From: Methylosinus sp. LW4
Lineage (GTDB): Bacteria; Pseudomonadota; Alphaproteobacteria; Rhizobiales; Beijerinckiaceae
Assembly: GCF_000379125.1 (NCBI RefSeq)
Contig: NZ_KB900626.1
Location: 1,397,748 to 1,461,747, forward strand
DNA length: 64,000 bases
Direction of reading: 5' to 3'
The number at the start of each line of letters is the position of its first letter. Position 1 is the first letter of the stretch. Under the pieces are notes generated by a model, which saw nothing but the letters and a program-made list of their open reading frames with translations, made no database searches and was not told where the DNA came from. The translations under genes were made by a program, and so were the position numbers. Shown here in pieces: positions 23,698-32,430 of the stretch.

Positions 23698-24324
23698 ATG
23701 GGCGCGCAAGCGGGCGAGACGGCGAAAGAACGGCGCTGGTATGTGTTGGAGGCGCGCGAAGGCAAGGATTTCGACGTCTGCCTGCGGCTCGCGGCGGCGG
23801 GATTTCAGGTCTGGAGGCCGATCGATAAATCGCGCGTTTCGATACGGCGCTCTGTCGGCGGCGTGGATCGAATCACGCGGCGAGAAGTCAAGGTGGCGCG
23901 GTTCGGACGCTATTTGTTCGTGCGCATGGAATGCGATTGGTCTTGCATTTTTGCGATATCCACAATGCCGGGCGTCACCGGATTCATCTGCTATGCGGGA
24001 GGAAACGAGCCGGCGCCGGTGCCGGACGCGCTGGTGGAGTTCTATAGGAATCATGCGCCGGAGCATGGCAAGCCGCGCCCGAAGATCAATATCGGAGCAG
24101 TCGTCCGCATATGCGCCGGCCCGTTCGCGCTCTTCACGGGCGAAGTGGAGTCCGTTGACAAGGGCGGACGTCTGGTCATAGGAGTCGAGATATTCGGCCG
24201 TCTGACTCCGGTGCTCATGGAGTCGGGCAACGTCGAGCTTCTGGAGCCAGGCGCTGCGGCGCCTCCGAAGAAGACGGCGGACAAGGACCGAACCATTCGG
24301 CGCTCCAGCGCCCATGCGCACTAA
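23698..24324 (+). CDS. NusG-family protein, probable antiterminator
   Basis: It is about 208 aa (in-frame ATG at 23686 or GTG at 23656 are alternatives). The NGN domain covers the N-terminal half: RRWYVLEAREGKDFDVCLRL, ARFGRYLFVRME, STMPGVTGFICY. A KOW domain follows: IGAVVRICAGPFALFTGEVE, then LVIGVEIFGRLTPVLME. Specialised NusG paralogs (RfaH, LoaP) bind RNA polymerase and suppress termination in long operons. Its place directly before the late operon fits such a role. Two RNA hairpins follow it. Confidence 0.82.
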   Translation: MGAQAGETAKERRWYVLEAREGKDFDVCLRLAAAGFQVWRPIDKSRVSIRRSVGGVDRITRREVKVARFGRYLFVRMECDWSCIFAISTMPGVTGFICYAGGNEPAPVPDALVEFYRNHAPEHGKPRPKINIGAVVRICAGPFALFTGEVESVDKGGRLVIGVEIFGRLTPVLMESGNVELLEPGAAAPPKKTADKDRTIRRSSAHAH

Positions 24325-24334
24325 AGCTGGAGAC

Positions 24335-24397
24335 GCTTCGCTCGGGAGCTAGGCCAACGGCCTCCGAAGAGCGAAGCGGAATGGCCCGCAAAGCGGG
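24335..24397 (+). other. Tandem RNA hairpins downstream of the NusG paralog
   Basis: GCTTCGCTC (24335-24343) pairs perfectly with GAGCGAAGC (24369-24377), and an inner AGGCC-aac-GGCCT helix lies in the loop. A second hairpin, CCCGC-AAA-GCGGG, follows at 24385-24397. There is no U-tract, so these are not ordinary terminators. They resemble RNA loading elements for processive antitermination, which is an inference. Confidence 0.5.
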
Positions 24398-24425
24398 AAG
24401 TGCGACGCAATGGCGAATCCCCCTT

Positions 24426-24779
24426 ATGAAGCTGCGAACCTTGGCCCCGAAGGTGCGCCCGATGCGCGCCAAGGTCGAAGTGAAGAAGCAAACCGACGAC
24501 TTCTATCGGTCCGCGGAATGGATCGCGCTACGCAAGCAGGTGCGCGCCGAGCGCGGCAGGATCTGCGAAGGCTGCGGCAAGACCTATGAGGATGACGGCT
24601 CGCCGGTCGATCTGATCCTCGACCACATCATCGAACGGCGGGACGGCGGCGCGGACTTCGACCCGCGCAATGTCCAGCAGCTCTGCACGCGGGCCGGCGG
24701 CAATGGGCGCGGACGCATCGGCGGGTGCCACAACCGCAAGACCGCCTCCGAGAAGCAGCGCCGCCTGCAGGGCCGCTGA
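24426..24779 (+). CDS. HNH endonuclease of the packaging module
   Basis: It is 117 aa. The pattern ICEGCGKTYEDD, DLILDHIIERRDGG, DPRNVQQLC, and GGCHNRKT is a zinc-bound HNH domain. In HK97-like phages an HNH protein beside the terminase is needed for cos cleavage and head assembly. The position here, just before the small terminase gene, is the same. The start at 24426 is the last in-frame ATG before the conserved part (an upstream ATG at 24381 is possible). Confidence 0.88.
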   Translation: MKLRTLAPKVRPMRAKVEVKKQTDDFYRSAEWIALRKQVRAERGRICEGCGKTYEDDGSPVDLILDHIIERRDGGADFDPRNVQQLCTRAGGNGRGRIGGCHNRKTASEKQRRLQGR

Positions 24780-24975
24780 CCGACGCAAAAAAGCGAAGCA
24801 AATCAATGCGATGCCGACGCGATCGACCACGCAAGCCCCGTGCCACCCCCACCCCAGGGGGGGGTAAAAAGTCTGAGGCCCCGAGGGAGCCGCGACCGGC
24901 ATGGGTGTCACGCGCGAAAAATTTCTGCGCAGCGCAATAGCTTTGATTGGCGCGTTTGAATGCGGGTAATCAAAC
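24780..24975. other. Candidate cos region upstream of terminase
   Basis: This gap between HNH and terS holds an unusual run, ccacccccaccccagggggg, at 24843-24862 followed by GG and TAAAAAGTC. Such a short C/G inverted tract before terminase is often the cohesive-end site in HK97-type phages. No other feature is visible. The call is tentative, because headful packaging cannot be excluded. Confidence 0.3.
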
Positions 24976-25593
24976 ATGAGTGATCAGCCGAAATCGAAGC
25001 GCGGCGGAAAGCGCCCCGGCGCCGGCCGAAAGCCCAAGGGTTTCGTGAAGCCATCGGCGATCAGCGAGCTCAATCGCGTCGCCGCGCTCGCGACCGCCCC
25101 GCCGGATGAAATCGATGGCGTCGCCCAGCGGCACGCCCATGGCGCGATCGAGGCGCTGGTCCGGCTGCTGTTCTACGGCTCCAGCGAAGCCGCCAAGATC
25201 GCCGCCGCGAAGGAAATCCTCGATCGCGGCTACGGCAAGCCGGCCGTCGAGATCGGTGGAGACGCCGCCATGCTACCGCTCTTCATGGCGCCCGACTCTC
25301 TCGCGATCCGCTCCGAATCGCTGACCCAGGAAATCCGCGCCGAGGCGCGCAAATACGCCAATCTCGCCGTCGAAGCGCTCCGCAAGATCGCGAGCGACGG
25401 CGCCAGCGAGACGGCCATCGCCGCCGCGTCGAAAGCGCTGCTCGATCGCGGCCTCGGCACGGTGGGCAAGGCGCGCATGCCGGACGAGCAGCGCGAGCGC
25501 CCGCTCGGCAAGAAGGAAGAGGCGGCCCGCGCCGCCGAGGCCGCCGCCACCGGCCGCTACGCCACCCCCGCCGCCCCGCGAGGCTATCAATGA
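24976..25593 (+). CDS. Small terminase subunit-like protein
   Basis: It is 205 aa. A basic N-terminus (KSKRGGKRPGAGRKPKGFVK) of the type seen in small terminases is followed by two Ala-rich helical repeats (AAKIAAAKEILDRGYGKP and AIAAASKALLDRGLG). It lies directly upstream of and overlaps terL by 4 nt. It would recognise the packaging site and regulate TerL. Confidence 0.78.
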   Translation: MSDQPKSKRGGKRPGAGRKPKGFVKPSAISELNRVAALATAPPDEIDGVAQRHAHGAIEALVRLLFYGSSEAAKIAAAKEILDRGYGKPAVEIGGDAAMLPLFMAPDSLAIRSESLTQEIRAEARKYANLAVEALRKIASDGASETAIAAASKALLDRGLGTVGKARMPDEQRERPLGKKEEAARAAEAAATGRYATPAAPRGYQ

Positions 25594-27563
25594 CCGCCGA
25601 GCCCTGGTGGACCACCGCATGCATCGACTGGGAGCGCCGCATCGTCGAGGGCCGCTCCCTGTTGCCGTGCGGCCCGCTGTTCCCGGACGAGGCGGCGGCG
25701 TGGATGGGCGTCTTCGCCAATCTGCGCCTCGTCGATCTCCCCGGCTCGCCGACCATTGGCCAGGCCTGCCGCGAGTGGATCACCGATTTCGCCGCCTTTC
25801 TCTTCGGCGGCTATGACCCCGATTTGGGCGTTCGTTACATCAACGACATTCACCTCGATATCGCCAAAAAGAACATCAAGAGCACGTTTGCTGCGGCAGT
25901 CTTCACCACCTGCATGGTCCGCAACTGGCGCCCGAGCGCCGAGCTCAACATCGCCGCGCCGACGAAAGAAATCGCCGACAACAGCTTCCTTCCGTCTCGC
26001 GACATGATCGCCGCCGACCCCGATCTGCGCGCCCTCTTCCACGTCAAGGAAAACCAGCGCGTCATCGAGCATCGCAACACGCGCGCCGTCGGCAAGGTGG
26101 TGGCGGCGGATTCGGAAACGGTGGGCGGCAAGAAATCCAGCGTCATCATCTTTGACGAGCTCTGGCTGTTCGGCATGCGCGCCGGCTCGGAGGCGATGCT
26201 GCGCGAGGCCAAGGGCGGCATCGCCTCGCGCAATGAGGGCTTCCTGCTCACCCTCTCCACCAAGCCGGACGGGCCGCCGCGCGGCGTCTACGCCCAACGC
26301 CTCGAATATTTCCGCGGCGTGCGCGACGGCAAGATTCACGATCCGCACAGCTTCGGCCTCATCTACGAATATCCGCCGGCGATGATCAAGGACGGCACCT
26401 ATGCCGAGCCGCGCTTCTTCTACATCCCCAATCCAAATCTCGGCGCCAGCGTCTCCGAGCAATATCTCATCTCGGAAATGGGCAAGGCCGCGCGCGCCGG
26501 CAAAGCCAGCCTCGCGAATTTCCACGCTAAGCACCTCAATGTCGAGCCGTCGATCGCGCTGCGCTCGGATGGTTGGGCCGGCCTCGAAGTCTGGTCGCGC
26601 GGCCGCGATCGCACGCTCACGCTGGACAGCCTGCTCGAGCGCTGCGAGGTCGTCACCGTCGGCATAGACGGCGGCGGCCTGGACGATCTCCTCGGCCTCG
26701 CCGTCTGCGGCCGCGAGCGCGAGACCGGCCGCTGGCTCATCTGGGCGCATGGCCTCGTCTCGACCATCGGCGTCGAGCGCCGCAAGAAAAACGCCATCGA
26801 TTACCTCCGCTTCGCCGAAACCGAGGAGCTGACCGTCTTCGAATTCACCCGCGGCGCCGATGGCGTCTACGGTCTGCCGGAGGACTCCGAGCAAGACGCC
26901 CCGAGCCTCCTGCCCCTGCCCCTGCCCCTGCCTCTCCCGCCGTCGCCGAGCGCCGAGCCGGAGACAGAAGAATCCTCCGCCGTCGCCGCCCTCCTCGCCC
27001 GCGCCCTCCCCGCCTCGGACGATCCCAACGCCCTCCCGCCGGACATCGCCTATATCGTCGCCCTCGTCGCGCGAATCCGCGATCTCGGCCTGCTCGCCCA
27101 GGTCGGCGTGGACGCCGCCGGCATAGGCTCCATCGTCGACGCTTTGGCGGCGATCGGCGTGACGCAGGACGCCGGCACGCTGGACGCGGTGCGCCAGGGC
27201 ATAGGCCTTATGGGCGCGATCAAGACGGCCGAGCGCATGCTCGCCGCGCGCCGCCTGCTCTATCCGCAATCGGCGCTGCTCGACTGGTGCGTCGGCAATC
27301 TGCGCATCATCCCCACGGCGACGGCGATGCGCGTCGCTCGCGACGAGAGCGGCTTCGGCAAGATCGACCCCGCCATCGCCGTCTTCAACGCGATAGCGCT
27401 CATGAGCATGAATCCCGAGGCGCAGAATTCCGGCGCCTCCATCTACGACGCCGAGGAAAACTGGACGCCCAGCGACGCCCCCGAATCCGAGACGGCCCTT
27501 CCCGCGCTCGCGCGCCCGGCGCCGCGCGCCAAGCCGTCCATTTACGATCAGGCGTGGGGCTAG
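25590..27563 (+). CDS. terL: Large terminase subunit (TerL)
   Basis: It is the packaging ATPase and nuclease, 657 aa. The ATPase domain covers about 75-340: Walker A-like AKKNIKST (Gly replaced by Ile, as Ala is in relatives), VIIFDELWLFG as Walker B, and LLTLSTKPDGPP as motif III. The nuclease domain starts near VGIDGGGLDDLLGLAV, and VGVDAAGIGSI carries a further acidic site. An unusual Pro-rich insertion (about residues 432-488), built from hexamer repeats ctgccc at 26910-26933, interrupts the nuclease domain. Confidence 0.93.
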   Translation: MTAEPWWTTACIDWERRIVEGRSLLPCGPLFPDEAAAWMGVFANLRLVDLPGSPTIGQACREWITDFAAFLFGGYDPDLGVRYINDIHLDIAKKNIKSTFAAAVFTTCMVRNWRPSAELNIAAPTKEIADNSFLPSRDMIAADPDLRALFHVKENQRVIEHRNTRAVGKVVAADSETVGGKKSSVIIFDELWLFGMRAGSEAMLREAKGGIASRNEGFLLTLSTKPDGPPRGVYAQRLEYFRGVRDGKIHDPHSFGLIYEYPPAMIKDGTYAEPRFFYIPNPNLGASVSEQYLISEMGKAARAGKASLANFHAKHLNVEPSIALRSDGWAGLEVWSRGRDRTLTLDSLLERCEVVTVGIDGGGLDDLLGLAVCGRERETGRWLIWAHGLVSTIGVERRKKNAIDYLRFAETEELTVFEFTRGADGVYGLPEDSEQDAPSLLPLPLPLPLPPSPSAEPETEESSAVAALLARALPASDDPNALPPDIAYIVALVARIRDLGLLAQVGVDAAGIGSIVDALAAIGVTQDAGTLDAVRQGIGLMGAIKTAERMLAARRLLYPQSALLDWCVGNLRIIPTATAMRVARDESGFGKIDPAIAVFNAIALMSMNPEAQNSGASIYDAEENWTPSDAPESETALPALARPAPRAKPSIYDQAWG

Positions 27564-27566
27564 CCC

Positions 27567-28892
27567 ATGTGGCCATTCTCCCGCCGCGCGCCGGAAGTCG
27601 CCGAGCGTATCGAGCCGACCATTCAGGCGACGCTCGAAAATCCCAATGTCCCGATCAATCAGGAATCGCTCGCCATCATCATCGGCGGCGGTCCGACCAT
27701 GGCGGGGCCGCATGTCAATGAGCGCAGCTCGCTGCGCAATGTCGACGTCTTCCGCTGCGTCTCCATCCTCTCGGGGATCGTCGCCTCGCTCGATCTCAAC
27801 ATCTATCATCTGCAGCCGGCCGGCCGCGAGCTCGCCACGGGACACCGCGTCTTCCCGTTTCTGCATGATGCGCCGAACGATTTCATGACGGCTTTTTCCT
27901 GGAAAGAGCTCGTCATGCTGCACTGCCTGCTCTGGGGCAATCACTACAGCGTCATCGAATATGACAACGCCGCCCGTGTCGTCGGCTTCGTGCCGCTGCT
28001 GCCCTGGCAGGTCGAGCCCTTCCGCCGCGACAATGGAACCATCGCCTATAAGGTGCGGCTCGATGACGGCTCGGAGATCGTCGAGTCCGAAGACATGCTC
28101 CATATTCCGGGGATCGGCTTCGATGGGCTCCGCGGCCTTTCGGTCATTTCCGCCGTCGGTCGCCAGGCCATCGGCACATCGCTGGCGATGGAGGAATTCA
28201 CCGCGCGGCTGCATTCCAATGGCGTGAAGCCGAGCGGCATAGGCAAGGCGAAGGAAGGGATTTCGCCCTCGTCCTTCAATCGCATGCGCCAGCAATTCGA
28301 GAATTTTTATTCCGGCTCCTCCAACGCCGGCAAGACGCTGTGGGTGGATAGCGGCACGGAATGGCAAGCCGTGCAAATGTCGCCGGTCGACGCCGAGACT
28401 TTGGCCTCGCGGCGCTATTCGACAGCGCAGATCTGCAATATCTTCGGCGTGCCGGCGATGCTGCTGAACGAGAACGCCGATATGACGGCCTGGGGCGCTG
28501 GCATAGAGCAGATCATGCTCGGCTTTCAGATCACGACGATCAATCCATGGCTGCGGCGCATGGAGAATGAGTTCAACCGAAAGCTCTTCCTCGGCACGCG
28601 CTATCGCGCCGAATATGAGCGCGAAGGCCTCATCGTCATGGACGCCAAGGCGAAGGCGGAACTCTATTCTAAGCTCGTCGCCAATGCGCTGATGCGGCCG
28701 AACGAAGGCCTCAAGAAGTTCAACCTGCCCTCCGCCGGGCCGGCCGGCGACAAGCTCTACATGCAGGGCGCGATGCGCTCGCTCGACTCCATCGCCGAGG
28801 CGGAAGCGACGAGCGGCGGCCAAAAGCCCGCTCCGGCGCCGCCGCAGCGCGAGCCCCCGCAACCCAGTGACCCGAGGTCGCCGAAGCCATGA
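27567..28892 (+). CDS. HK97-family portal protein
   Basis: It forms the dodecameric DNA entry ring at one head vertex. It is 441 aa. Typical segments are NVDVFRCVSILSGIVASLDL, FSWKELVMLHCLLWGNHYSV, LHIPGIGFDGLRGLSVIS, and ETLASRRYSTAQICNIFGVP, with a Pro-rich C-terminal tail. It lies between terL and the protease in standard HK97 order. Confidence 0.92.
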   Translation: MWPFSRRAPEVAERIEPTIQATLENPNVPINQESLAIIIGGGPTMAGPHVNERSSLRNVDVFRCVSILSGIVASLDLNIYHLQPAGRELATGHRVFPFLHDAPNDFMTAFSWKELVMLHCLLWGNHYSVIEYDNAARVVGFVPLLPWQVEPFRRDNGTIAYKVRLDDGSEIVESEDMLHIPGIGFDGLRGLSVISAVGRQAIGTSLAMEEFTARLHSNGVKPSGIGKAKEGISPSSFNRMRQQFENFYSGSSNAGKTLWVDSGTEWQAVQMSPVDAETLASRRYSTAQICNIFGVPAMLLNENADMTAWGAGIEQIMLGFQITTINPWLRRMENEFNRKLFLGTRYRAEYEREGLIVMDAKAKAELYSKLVANALMRPNEGLKKFNLPSAGPAGDKLYMQGAMRSLDSIAEAEATSGGQKPAPAPPQREPPQPSDPRSPKP

Positions 28893-29752
28893 CTTCTTTT
28901 CTCGCCCCCTTTGACGCGCCCATCACCCAGGTCATGCTCGAGCATATGGCTTCGCGACGTTATATCGATGCGGAAATTTGCAAGGTTTTCAGCATTCAGA
29001 TTTGGATGCTACAGAAAAAACACCACATCTTCGCCCGTCTCGACAAGGAGACGGCGCGCAAGCAATGGAGCGACCGCTTCAACAATCGCGCCCCGGCGAC
29101 GCGCGCCAAGGGCAATCTGACCATCAAGGCCCAAGCCGACGGCTCGACCGATATCCTTCTCTATGATGAGATCGGCTATTGGGGCGTCACCGCCAAGGAT
29201 TTCATCGCGCAGCTCGGCTCCATCTCCTCGCCATCCATCCGCGTGCGCATCAACAGCCCTGGCGGAGACGTCTTCGATGGCCTCGCCATCTACAATGCAT
29301 TGAAGCAGCATCCCGGCGAAATCTCCTGTGTCGTCGAAGGGCTCGCCGCCTCCGCCGCTTCCTTCATCGCTTTGGCCGGCAAGCGCTGCGTCATGGCGGA
29401 AAATTCGCTCATGATGTGTCATTGCGCATGGGGATTCTCCATCGGCAACAAAGCGGACATGATGGAGACCGCCGTCATCCTGGAGAAGATCGACGCGCAG
29501 CTCGCAGGCGTCTATGCGGCCAAGACCGGCAAGTCTCCCGGCGAATGTCTCGCCATGATGGCTGGCGAAGGCAAGAACGACGGCACCTGGTTCACGGCGC
29601 AGGAGGCGAAAGACTATGGCCTCGTCGATGAGCTGCTCGCGAGCTCCGAGACGACGGAACAGCCGGACGCCCAACCGGAGAATAAGCACGACGATCTCGC
29701 GCGCCGCGTCCGCGCGATGCGCGCGCGCCTCGCCATCGCCGAGCGCGACTGA
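28889..29752 (+). CDS. ClpP-like head maturation protease
   Basis: It is 287 aa. A serine peptidase of the ClpP/SDH family is seen from about residue 75: ILLYDEIGYWGVTAKDF, VRINSPGGDVFDGLAIYNAL, GLAASAASFIALAG (nucleophile Ser), and LMMCHCAWG (His). It cleaves the capsid delta domain. The first ~70 residues are extra and include ASRRYIDAEICKVFS, which resembles ASRRYSTAQICNIFG of the portal. They may be a degenerate portal-derived segment. Confidence 0.88.
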   Translation: MTSFLAPFDAPITQVMLEHMASRRYIDAEICKVFSIQIWMLQKKHHIFARLDKETARKQWSDRFNNRAPATRAKGNLTIKAQADGSTDILLYDEIGYWGVTAKDFIAQLGSISSPSIRVRINSPGGDVFDGLAIYNALKQHPGEISCVVEGLAASAASFIALAGKRCVMAENSLMMCHCAWGFSIGNKADMMETAVILEKIDAQLAGVYAAKTGKSPGECLAMMAGEGKNDGTWFTAQEAKDYGLVDELLASSETTEQPDAQPENKHDDLARRVRAMRARLAIAERD

Positions 29753-29818
29753 CCTTTCGGCCTTTCGGCCGGCGCCGCAAACGCTCCTTCGGCAAGAGCT
29801 TCCACCGAGGAAACCGAC

Positions 29819-31048
29819 ATGAAGAGCAAAGCACTGCGCGAGCAGCGCGCGAAGCTTATCGAGGACGCTCGCGCGCTGCTCCCTGCCGACGGCGCGATCT
29901 CCGATGATGTGAGCACGAAGTTCGATGAGATGATGGCCGCGGCCGACAAGCTCAAAGGCGACATCGATCGTATCGAGCGTCTCGAAGGCGAAGAGGCCGC
30001 GCTCGGCAACCGCATCGAACGTCGCGCGGGCCGCGAAGGCATTTCGAAGGACGAGGCCGAGCATAAGAACAAGCTCGAAAGCGAAGCCTTCAACGCCTAT
30101 CTGCGTTTCGGCATGAACGGGCTCAATGAGGAGCAGCGCTCCATCGCCACGGCGCGATTCCAGAATCCGCAGAGCGGCTTTCAGAACGCGCTCGGCACTG
30201 TGCCAGACACCGCCGGCGGCTATACGGTGCCGGAAGGCTTCTATGGCCAGCTGGAAGACGCCCAGCTCGCTTATGGCGGCATGCTCGAGAACGCCTTCGT
30301 CTTCGACACCTCGACGGGCAATGCGCTGCCGATCCCGACCGATAACGACACCTCGAACAAGGGCGCCATTCTCGGCGAAAACACGCAGGCGTCGTCTCAG
30401 GACCTCACCTTCGGCGCAGTGACGCTCAACGCCTATACCTATAGCTCGAAGCTGGTGCTTATCTCCAATCAGCTTCTCAACGATTCCGCCTTCAATCTCG
30501 ACAGCTTCCTCGCCAATAAGCTCGGCGTGCGCATCGCGCGCATTCTGAACGACCATACGACGACGGGAGACGGCGCCAGCAAGCCGCTCGGCGTCGTCAC
30601 CGCGGCGACGCTCGGCGTCACCGCCGCCTCCGCTTCGGCGGTGACCGCCGACGAGTTCGCGATCGATCTCGTTCACAGCGTCGACCCGGCCTATCGCCCG
30701 AACGGCAAGTTCATGTTCGCGGATTCGACGTTGAAGGCGCTCAAGAAGCTGAAGGATGGCGAGGGCCAGTATCTCTGGACCTCCGGCCTGCAGTTCAAGG
30801 AGCCGGATCGCCTCGGCGGCTATCCCTATATCGTCAATCAGAGCATGGACGCTTATGGCTCCGGCAAGAAGCCGATCGCCTTCGGCGATTTCTCGAAATA
30901 TTTCATTCGCCGCGTCGCCGGCGTCCAGGTGCTGCGTCTCACCGAGCGCTACGCCGACTACAATCAAACCGGCTTCCTCGCCTTCCAGCGCTGGGACGGC
31001 AATCTCGTCGACGCCGGCACTCACCCCATCAAATATCTGACCATGTGA
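29819..31048 (+). CDS. HK97-fold major capsid protein
   Basis: It is 409 aa. Residues about 1-95 form a coiled-coil scaffold (delta) domain (KLKGDIDRIERLEGEEAALG), presumably removed by the upstream protease. The mature part starts near AFNAYLRFGMNGL and includes PDTAGGYTVPEGFY, NDHTTTGDGASKPLGVVTAA, GGYPYIVNQSMDAYGSGKKP, and IAFGDFSKYFIRRV. A GAGG-type ribosome site precedes the ATG. Confidence 0.95.
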   Translation: MKSKALREQRAKLIEDARALLPADGAISDDVSTKFDEMMAAADKLKGDIDRIERLEGEEAALGNRIERRAGREGISKDEAEHKNKLESEAFNAYLRFGMNGLNEEQRSIATARFQNPQSGFQNALGTVPDTAGGYTVPEGFYGQLEDAQLAYGGMLENAFVFDTSTGNALPIPTDNDTSNKGAILGENTQASSQDLTFGAVTLNAYTYSSKLVLISNQLLNDSAFNLDSFLANKLGVRIARILNDHTTTGDGASKPLGVVTAATLGVTAASASAVTADEFAIDLVHSVDPAYRPNGKFMFADSTLKALKKLKDGEGQYLWTSGLQFKEPDRLGGYPYIVNQSMDAYGSGKKPIAFGDFSKYFIRRVAGVQVLRLTERYADYNQTGFLAFQRWDGNLVDAGTHPIKYLTM

Positions 31049-31118
31049 CGCGCGCGGCGCCGGCTCCCGCTTGTGCGCCGCCCTTCCCTTCCCCTCTCAC
31101 CGCAAAAGGAGCCGCGCC

Positions 31119-31544
31119 ATGCGCCGCGACCTCGCCAATCGCATCAATCTCAAGCCGGCGATCCAGCCGGTCGTCGTCACCGATAATACGCCCCAGGCCT
31201 CCGCCATCATCGACACCGCCGGCTATGAGAGCCTCACCTTCGCAATCGAAACTGGCACGCTGGCGGACGCCGACGCCACTTTCGCCGTCACCATGGAACA
31301 TGGCGATGACGCCGCGCTCGCCGACACGGCGGCGCCGGCCGCGACCGATCTCATCGGCACGACCGCGCTGGCGAGCTTCACCTTCGCGGCCGACGGCGCC
31401 TGCCGCAAGATCGGCTATATCGGCACGAAGCGCTATGTGCGCATGACGATCACGCCGAGCAACAACACCGGCAACGCCCCGCTCGCCGCCATCGCCATCC
31501 TCGGCGACGCCAAGAGCCGCCCGACCGCCAATCCCCCGGCCTGA
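31119..31544 (+). CDS. Putative head decoration or structural protein
   Basis: It is 141 aa, beta-rich (AIIDTAGYESLTFAIETGT, FTFAADGACRKIGYIG, RYVRMTITPSNNTGNA), with an AAAAGGA ribosome site. Proteins of this shape follow the capsid gene in related prophages. The role is inferred from place and composition. A similar beta-rich protein is encoded at 33977. Confidence 0.62.
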   Translation: MRRDLANRINLKPAIQPVVVTDNTPQASAIIDTAGYESLTFAIETGTLADADATFAVTMEHGDDAALADTAAPAATDLIGTTALASFTFAADGACRKIGYIGTKRYVRMTITPSNNTGNAPLAAIAILGDAKSRPTANPPA

Positions 31545-31601
31545 CGCAAGACGCGGCGCCTCTCGCGCCGCCTCCCCTCTCTGACATAGGAGCCAGCGGC
31601 G

Positions 31602-32090
31602 ATGGCCGACGCGAATTATCAGACCAAGGTCTATCATAAGCAGGGCGGCGACGAGCTGGTCATCGCCAGCGGCGGCAAGCTCACCATCGAATCCGGCGGC
31701 CTCGTCGAGAATGCCGGCATTCATGCGACGGTCCAGGGCGCGCCCACGGCGAAGACGGTCTCGGCCACTCTCACGGCGGCGGAAATCCTCGCCGGGATCA
31801 TCACCGTCAATCAGGGCGCGGGCGCCGCCTCGGCGCTGCAGCTGCCCCTCGCGACGGCGATGGATACGGCGCTCGCCGCCTTCGGCGCGAATGACTCCTT
31901 CGACTTTTCGGTCATCAATATTTCGACCGTGGATGCGGAGGACGCCAGCCTGACGACCAACACGGGCTGGACGCTGGTCGGCTCCATGGACATTCCCGCC
32001 TATAGCGCCGCGGGAAGCCTCAACTCCTCCGGCCGCTTCCGTGCGCGCCGGACGGCGGCGGGCGCCTGGACGCTCTATCGGCTGTCGTGA
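31602..32090 (+). CDS. Putative structural protein
   Basis: It is 162 aa. The N-terminus (GDELVIASGGKLTIESGGL) is like short beta-helix starts found in phage head or tail decoration proteins. The rest contains LTAAEILAGIITVNQGAGAA and ends RFRARRTAAGAWTLYRLS. No enzyme motif is present. Confidence 0.62.
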   Translation: MADANYQTKVYHKQGGDELVIASGGKLTIESGGLVENAGIHATVQGAPTAKTVSATLTAAEILAGIITVNQGAGAASALQLPLATAMDTALAAFGANDSFDFSVINISTVDAEDASLTTNTGWTLVGSMDIPAYSAAGSLNSSGRFRARRTAAGAWTLYRLS

Positions 32091-32100
32091 GGAGGGCGCG

Positions 32101-32430
32101 ATGGAAGTCCTCATTCTGCGCGAATTCACCTGCTCGAAAGAGGACGGCTCGCGCGATCTCGCCCCCGGCGACACATTCGACGTCCCGGATCGGCTTATCG
32201 ATGCGCTCGAGAAGGGCGGCTATGTCCGCCGTCCTCCTGCGCTTGTCCCGGCCGCTTCGCCGCGCGGCGGCAAGCGCTCGGCCTCGCCGCCGGAAGCGCC
32301 GCTCCTCGCGCCGCAGGCGCCGGAGACCGTTGCCGGCGAAGCATCCTCCGACGCCGCGCCGGAAGAGGCGGCGCGCGCCGCGGCGGCTGCCTCGGAACCG
32401 GCCGCCGCCGGCGCGAATGAGCAGGGCTGA
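32101..32430 (+). CDS. Small protein with Ala/Pro-rich tail
   Basis: It is 109 aa. A compact N-terminal domain (LILREFTCSKEDGSRDLAPG, then FDVPDRLIDALEKGGYV) of about 45 residues resembles small proteins between capsid and connector genes. The rest is a disordered Ala/Pro/Glu-rich tail. It is possibly a structural or assembly factor. Confidence 0.58.
   Translation: MEVLILREFTCSKEDGSRDLAPGDTFDVPDRLIDALEKGGYVRRPPALVPAASPRGGKRSASPPEAPLLAPQAPETVAGEASSDAAPEEAARAAAAASEPAAAGANEQG

Noticed and set aside
25587..28862. Very long minus-strand open frame opposite terL and portal
   Set aside because: High GC keeps the antisense frame open. The plus strand encodes clear TerL and portal proteins, and the antisense product has no domain-like pattern. 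The same applies to 29009-31024, 43717-45033 and 47780-49696.
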